Shown: positions 58,612 through 64,000 of the stretch, one piece after another
How the letters are laid out: each line of letters starts with the position of its first letter
Numbering within the stretch: the first letter of the stretch is position 1
Source: Cavia porcellus
Lineage: Eukaryota; Chordata; Mammalia; Rodentia; Caviidae
Direction of reading: 5' to 3'
NCBI RefSeq assembly: GCF_034190915.1
Contig: NW_026947503.1
Span: 18,942,532 to 19,006,531 of the forward strand
DNA: 64,000 nt
Made by a program: the position numbers and the translations under genes
The notes under the pieces: model-generated
The model's database searches: none
Told to the model about the DNA's origin: nothing
What the model saw: the letters and a program-made list of their open reading frames with translations, nothing else

Positions 58612-59049
58612 GTCCAAGAGATATATACACAAAACAAATCAGAAGTTATACACCTGAAATTTCTCAAATGATAGCAACTGAGTAAGGGAACAATTTAGTG
58701 CTTATATTGTTTGATTAATTTTGCATACCTATAACTCACCCAGAAAAAGTCCAGGAGACATACACATAAAAGATCTTAGAAACCATAAAGCTGATGTTTC
58801 TGAAATGAAAGCAACTGAAGAAACAACTTAATGCTTATATTGTCTGATTGACTTTGCATGCGTGTATCTGATAGTCTGTGCAACTTTGTAGAGGATAATC
58901 ATGTGCAAGATAGTAACTATTGTTGATATCTTACTATCTTGATTTTGAAATCCAATTTTGTTCTCAATTTTTTGTATTATTGTTTTACTTTATTCTCTTT
59001 TTTAAAAGTACCTAAAGCAAAAAAACAAAAACAAAAACAAACAAACAAA
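58612..59049 (+). mobile_element. L1 3' UTR with a 137-bp tandem duplication
   Basis: Two copies of a unit start at 58612 (GTCCAAGAGATATATACAC) and 58749 (GTCCAGGAGACATACACATA). Each ends through TGCTTATATTGTxTGATTxA, a block also seen in the 3' UTR at 40420-40450. It then reads GATAATCATGTGCAAGATAG, ATTTTGAAATCCAATTTTG and an A-rich tail of AAAAAC and AAAC units (59018-59049). Confidence 0.78.
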
Positions 59050-61179
59050 AGAAGCCCTAAGTACATGCAAGAGCAGACAAAAGAATGCCCAACTCTTGCG
59101 TAGTGATACTGATGTGCATTTTTCACCTTTACCACTAATTTTTTTTAAAATCTGAGTCTTTTTAAGACTTAAGACTTACATCTCAAAATAAATAGATTAA
59201 TCTGGATAGCTTCAAAATGAAATTTAGTGCAGAAATTTAGTAGAAGGTGTGTACAACTGCATCATAAGCAGTGCAAAGTACTAAATTATTTTCAATAGTA
59301 CAGATTAACACTTGTCAAAATACATATGTAATGAAAGTATTGCTTTCATTTCTTCACCAATCTTGGATTATTTTGAGGTTTATTAAAGTTGTATCACACA
59401 GTAAAGACATTAACTTTTTAAAATAATCTCTTTGTAAATAATCTCTGCAATGACACCGGAATAAATACAGAGCCCTTGGGATGTAAGTGACAGGGTATGT
59501 GTGAACAGAGTTTAAAATAACATATTTTTGAGTACATTTAAATATTTTCAACATGTTTGTCCCTCTTTCTCCACTCCCAACATTTAAATATTCTGAATCT
59601 TGCATAAAATAATTCTAACGTTCTTCTATGTGGCTAAGACTGTATTGGATTATGATCAATGGAATTTATTTCCTCTACTGTTTGGAGCTGAGCGGTGGAA
59701 TATGGGTGATGACCACAGCTGATACTCTGTGATGCAACTGGAAATACCCAGGAGGGGCTTTTTGCACATTTTTTGTACATTTCTCCTATGAATCCAAAGA
59801 CACTCAAGATCTTACAAGTTTTATGCCAATCTAGTTTGCTGTCTCTGTAGAGTTAATTTTTTCAAGTAAAAGAAATTGTATGAAGTATACATTTCCATTT
59901 TTAATGAGTCATATTGCACAATAGCATTTAAATCATCGAATTTTGAACTGTAAAAATTGTATTTCTAAATGTATTACTGTCTCATTTATATCAAGCAATT
60001 ACAGTGTTCATCATTATAGATGTTATTTATCCTTATATTACTTGTAAGGTAAACATATAAGCTAGAAAGTTAAGAGAAAAATCATAACTGTGAGATACAA
60101 AATTTATTTTAGGCAGGTAATGATTTTAGGTATAAATTTGTCTTTTTCAAATTTCGTCTGTTACCTGAAAACTTCCTTATTTTAAAATTCCAATAAGACA
60201 TTGTCAACAGAAAAGCAAGCATTCATAGTAAAAAGGTGCCTTTGAAAGCTTATTTTAATAAACTGTTAGAAAAAAATACACATATATAAAGTAAAGTAAA
60301 GTATATAAAGTAAAATAGTGACTGTTTCTTAGGCAGAAATATTGAGATGATCAACCAAAACTTAAGAATTATTACAGTTGTGCAATATTATAAGAGTTAT
60401 AATGTATTTAGAGAAAATGAAATATTTTCATGTTACAAAATCAAAGCAAAAAAGTGGCAACTAATTCTAAAATAATAATGTGTAATTTATCGACTAATGA
60501 TTTTTTACTATTATTTTTTGAAATGCTGTATTACTTCTAACTTTTTTCTATTTTGCTTTTTTCTCTAAATTAAAATAAAATGAAATATTTTCAACAGATA
60601 ATTAAACTTCTTTTGCTCCACTTATTATGACTAAAACATTTCTTCAACTGTTAATCTATATTTGCTTAAATTACAGACAGTAAGGAAAAGATACATTGTT
60701 TTGTCCACTTTCTTTTTCATCTGTATGTGTACTCTTTAACTTATATTAAAAACTTTGCATATTTTTCTGGTCATAGAATGATTTAGTGGTCATATAGTAC
60801 AGAATGAAATAAATGACTTAATAAGTATTGCATGTGGAGAAGTACAAAATATTCAGAGTGAAGGAAATGTTAGAAATTTTAGAATAGACCTGGAAATAAC
60901 CAGGAGGGTTTTTGGCACATTGAGGATACATATGATGCCAAACATGATTTACTAAATGGACGGATGAGGAAATATCACACATTAACAGGTTTTGAGCAAA
61001 GGAAACATTACAGAAGGTTTTAAGTCTTGAATCTTCTAGTAAAAGAAATGAAAATATTATCAACATTTTGACATACAAATAAGCATTAACTCCTCTGTCA
61101 AGTCCACACAATGATTAAGGCAAGGTAAATCATGAAGTAAAATGATTAAATAAAATTGCCAGACTTTGCCCAAATACAT
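59050..61179. other. Mostly unassigned; contains a diverged direct repeat
   Basis: CTGGAAATACCCAGGAGGGG with CTTTTTGCACATT (59738-59770) is echoed at 60890-60921. Otherwise AT-rich sequence with AAAGTA units at 60283-60316, and no recognisable transposon or exon. Confidence 0.45.
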
Positions 61180-61271
61180 ACATAGATATAGATATAAATA
61201 TAGATATAGATATAGATACAGATACAGTTACAGACATAGATACAAATACAGATATACAGATATAGATACAT
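61180..61271. repeat. (TAGATA)n-type microsatellite
   Basis: Degenerate TAGATA, TACAGA and CAGATA units run for about 90 bases. Confidence 0.93.
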
Positions 61272-61619
61272 TTGTACACTGGACATTTTGAGTACTGGAT
61301 AATAAAGACACATTAGCTTCACATTTTTTGAGACAAAACACTTGATTCACATGATTTATGTAACAACTTTTTATTTAGAGAGAAAAAGCAAAACAGGAAA
61401 AGTAAAAATAATACAGAAATTTCAAAAAAAAATAAGAAATCCCTAGTTGATAAATTATATACTGTTATCTTAGAAGTAGTTGCTCAAGTCACAAAATCAA
61501 AGCATAAAAAAAATCAAAGCACAAACAATGAAGTGAAAACCATTCTGTTTGATAAACTAACAAAAAGTTAGTATGGTTCTCTATCTTGTACACTTATAAA
61601 TACACACAGTTATATCTTT
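61272..61619. other. No recognised feature
   Basis: A-rich sequence without a recognisable repeat beyond short A runs; it may be the diverged start of the L1 fragment. Confidence 0.4.
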
Positions 61620-61961
61620 TGGAGCACTAAATCAACTGATAACAAATTCTGGAGAGGCTATGGGAAAAAAGGAAAACTTCTCTGCTATTAGTTGTAGTGT
61701 AGACTGGTACAACCACTGTGGAAATCAACTTGGAGATTCCTCCAAAAACTAGGACTGGAAGTCACATTCAATCCAGCTATTCTTCTCCTGGGTATTTCCC
61801 AGAAAACCTGAAAGCGTCATGTCACAGTGATATATGTGCACCCATGTTCATAAGAGCACAATTTGTAATAGCTAAATCTTGGAAACAACCAAATTACCCA
61901 TCAACCAAAGAGTGGATAAAAAAGCTGTGGTATATTTATGCAATGGAGTACTACTCAGATA
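61620..61961 (+). mobile_element. L1 3' fragment (ORF2 C-terminus)
   Basis: Sense L1 is well preserved: AATTCTGGAGAGGCTATGGG, ACCACTGTGGAAATCAACTT, TTCAATCCAGCTATTCTTCT, CTGGGTATTTCCCAGAAAAC, ATATATGTGCACCCATGTTC, AATAGCTAAATCTTGGAAAC and GAGTACTACTCAGATA. It breaks off at the MaLR segment. Confidence 0.9.
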
Positions 61962-62170
61962 TACTCACCTTAAAGGAGGACAGATTTATTTTGGCTCACA
62001 GTTTCAGAGGTTTCCATCCATGGTTAACTGGCTCCAAGACAGAAGCATGGCGGAAGGACATGGTAGAAGACAGTTTTCTACATTCTGGCTTCAAGGAAGT
62101 AGACATAAAAGAAGAGACCAAGGAGAAGATCTGCTGCCCAAGTCACTCCCAATGTCCCATACAGAAGCAT
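61962..62170 (-). mobile_element. MaLR-type LTR fragment
   Basis: CTTAAAGGAGGACAGATTTA, TTTTGGCTCACAGTTTCAGA, GGTTTCCATCCATGGTTAAC and CAGAAGCATGGCGGAAGGAC match the antisense form of rodent MaLR LTRs and the element at 28101. Both LTR ends are missing. The 213-codon frame at 61718-62359 runs from L1 through this segment and is not a gene. Confidence 0.8.
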
Positions 62171-64000
62171 GCTTTACTAATCTACTCCCCATGTATGAAG
62201 CCAGTAAAGCTTACAGTAAAGTTTAGCCTTTACAAGAGACAGTGTATTTCAGTGTCTTTGATGCAAATAATCACAGTAATCCTCATATGTATTAGCATGT
62301 CTAAACTTTCAAATTTCACTTTGAAAATAAAACTGAAAACATATTCTTATAAAAGTTAGTATAAATGAAAGTAAGGCCTCTTCAAGTTTTGTAATAGTCA
62401 TTAAATTTGAAATTTACAGGAGCACACTAAGAGGCAGAGAGGAGAATATAAGAATAGTGCAGCCTGTTGGATCCATAGGAGTGGGGCCAACAAGTGACAA
62501 TAAATAATAAACTGAAGATGTAACAAGGAAATGAACAATTAAGCATCAATATAAGTATAAAAATGGAGTAATAAGTCCCGGCATAATGCATGTCAAGTGT
62601 CTAGCAACTTTATTTCTGGACTGTGGCAAGACAATTAATGAGGGAGGCAGGAAAGTTGGCAAGTAATGCATTATAATTATCAATCAATAAGTGTAATGAA
62701 TGCATTGATCAAAGTCTAAATATCTCCTGAGTTAACTAACAGCCATAATGGAGCTATAATTACTAGTATTGGTGGATTTGCAGAAGAATTTCTTCAAGGT
62801 CAATCACATTATTGAAATGAGTAAATGTTAGGCAAATAGCCCAATTAAGGAAACTTGTAAATTTGAGATAAAGGTTGATGAAAGACAGCTGAGTCAGTAA
62901 AAGACAAGAATTTGCCATAGATATTAGATAATAAGGTTCTAATTAGGCTGTTTTATGTTGGAATGAAGATGGAACCAAGTCCATAATTTAAGGAAGACAA
63001 AACTATAACATAACATACTTGCTTAGTTGAATGAGTCTATGTGTTTAGTATGCTACATAGTTTAATACACTATGCATAAATTTGTATAAACTGTATAAAC
63101 ATATATATTTGATGAGGAATACATATGTACATATTTATAATTGTTAATTTATAACAAGGACAAAAAACTGACAAATTATAAGTGAAAAGCATATTAAAAT
63201 ACATAAAGATTACCCTAATATTTAGTTCTGCGCCTAAAAAGAAAAAAAAAAAGATACATTTTTGTATGCCATATTTTAAACGCTATATTTTAAAAATTAT
63301 TCCTACACACTGCTCTTTGATGTGTCAAGGTTATTGATTAGGTTAGATTTGGTTTCCTTCAAGATGCCTCTAAACAATTTACTTGGCTATCCATAAGCGC
63401 TTTTGCTGACAGATTACTCCTCGTTATGTAAGTTAAGAAAATTGCAATGATCTTTTTGAATGCTGTAAAAAGTGTCATTAAGAAATTCTTCCATGCCAGG
63501 AAGACTGTTGCCTTCAATCCTTCTTTGACATTTCATTTATTCAAGAGTGATCTTGCTAGCCTTCCTCCTCTGAACTCAGTATTACGGTGCCTACCATTTA
63601 GCCTTAGATATACATGTCAGGAAAAATTGCAGATACTTCAGTACTTAGCCTCCACGTCATTTGCTTCAACAATGATGAAAGCATATGGATTACAACAGGA
63701 CCACTATGACCATGAACTCAAACTTGAGTTCAATATGAACATGAACTCAAATATAATTTACAGTCACTCTTTCTCTAATGACCAGGTTCCAACTCTTGGT
63801 CAAGGTCCTTAAATGTATGGATCCCTAAAACACGCAGTTGTATGGTATGTACACAACAATAGTTAGAACAAAGAAGCGGTCAAAGGACATTCCAATCTTA
63901 TAACTTTTATCTTATTTGTATAACATTTACATGTAGTAATACAATGTATAATAATATAAAACTACAGTACTGTGCTGCACAGTATATGTCAAAATGTATT
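62171..64000. other. No recognised feature
   Basis: AT-rich sequence. The frame at 63447-63812 (121 codons) shows no known motif and lacks exon context. An A run lies at 63241-63252. Confidence 0.45.

Noticed and set aside
61718..62359. Longest ORF (213 codons, plus strand)
   Set aside because: It runs from the L1 ORF2 C-terminal region into antisense MaLR LTR sequence and beyond. It is a composite of repeats, not a gene.

Overview
The window looks like non-coding DNA from a placental mammal, most likely a rodent of the squirrel-related group. The evidence is its repeats. It has many copies of a tRNA-derived ID-type SINE (A box like TAGCTCAGTGG, B box like GTTCGATCC, A-rich tail) and composite SINEs with a 7SL-derived B1 part joined to an ID part (the B1-dID arrangement). 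It also has L1 fragments, MaLR and ERVL LTRs, MIR and L2 relics, and long simple repeats. The rodent call is fairly firm. The squirrel-like call is an inference from SINE structure, and the species is not identifiable here.

I found no convincing protein-coding gene, exon chain, structural RNA gene or CRISPR array. Open reading frames are short and mostly lie in repeats or AT-rich sequence. The longest, 213 codons at 61718-62359, is a read-through of an L1 3' end into a MaLR LTR fragment. The window is best read as a gene desert or the inside of a very large intron.

Layout. 0-12.8 kb: AT-rich, mostly unassigned sequence with three ID SINEs, an L2 relic and one anomalous GC-richer patch. 12.8-18.2 kb: a B1-dID SINE, an L1 3' end, a perfect 20-bp hairpin, a GT/CG repeat and a 757-bp ERVL-type solo LTR. 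18.2-24.5 kb: mostly unique. 24.5-31.5 kb: a dense repeat block with MIR, B1-dID, ID, a class II-like LTR, L1 fragments and a MaLR LTR split by another LTR-like insertion. 31.5-39.5 kb: mostly unique, with MIR, B1 and MaLR relics. 39.5-51.3 kb: an L1-rich block with three L1 copies that look 5'-inverted, a second copy of the ERVL LTR nested in one of them, and three ID SINEs inserted into L1 with visible target duplications. 51.5-52.1 kb: a Tigger-like DNA transposon with CAGT ends and TA target duplication. 53.5-53.9 kb: a CpG-retaining non-repetitive segment that is the best candidate for a functional element. 55-59 kb: MIR and L1 pieces, including ORF1/ORF2-derived sequence and a 3' UTR with a tandem duplication. 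59-64 kb: mostly unique, with a TAGATA repeat and an L1/MaLR composite.

Nothing here forms a new gene system. The most useful observations are structural: the clustered L1 inversions, the nested insertion order, a subunit duplication that separates two related LTRs, and a few CpG-retaining segments that repeats do not explain. Family names come from recognising consensus features by eye. Element boundaries are approximate unless a target duplication is quoted.
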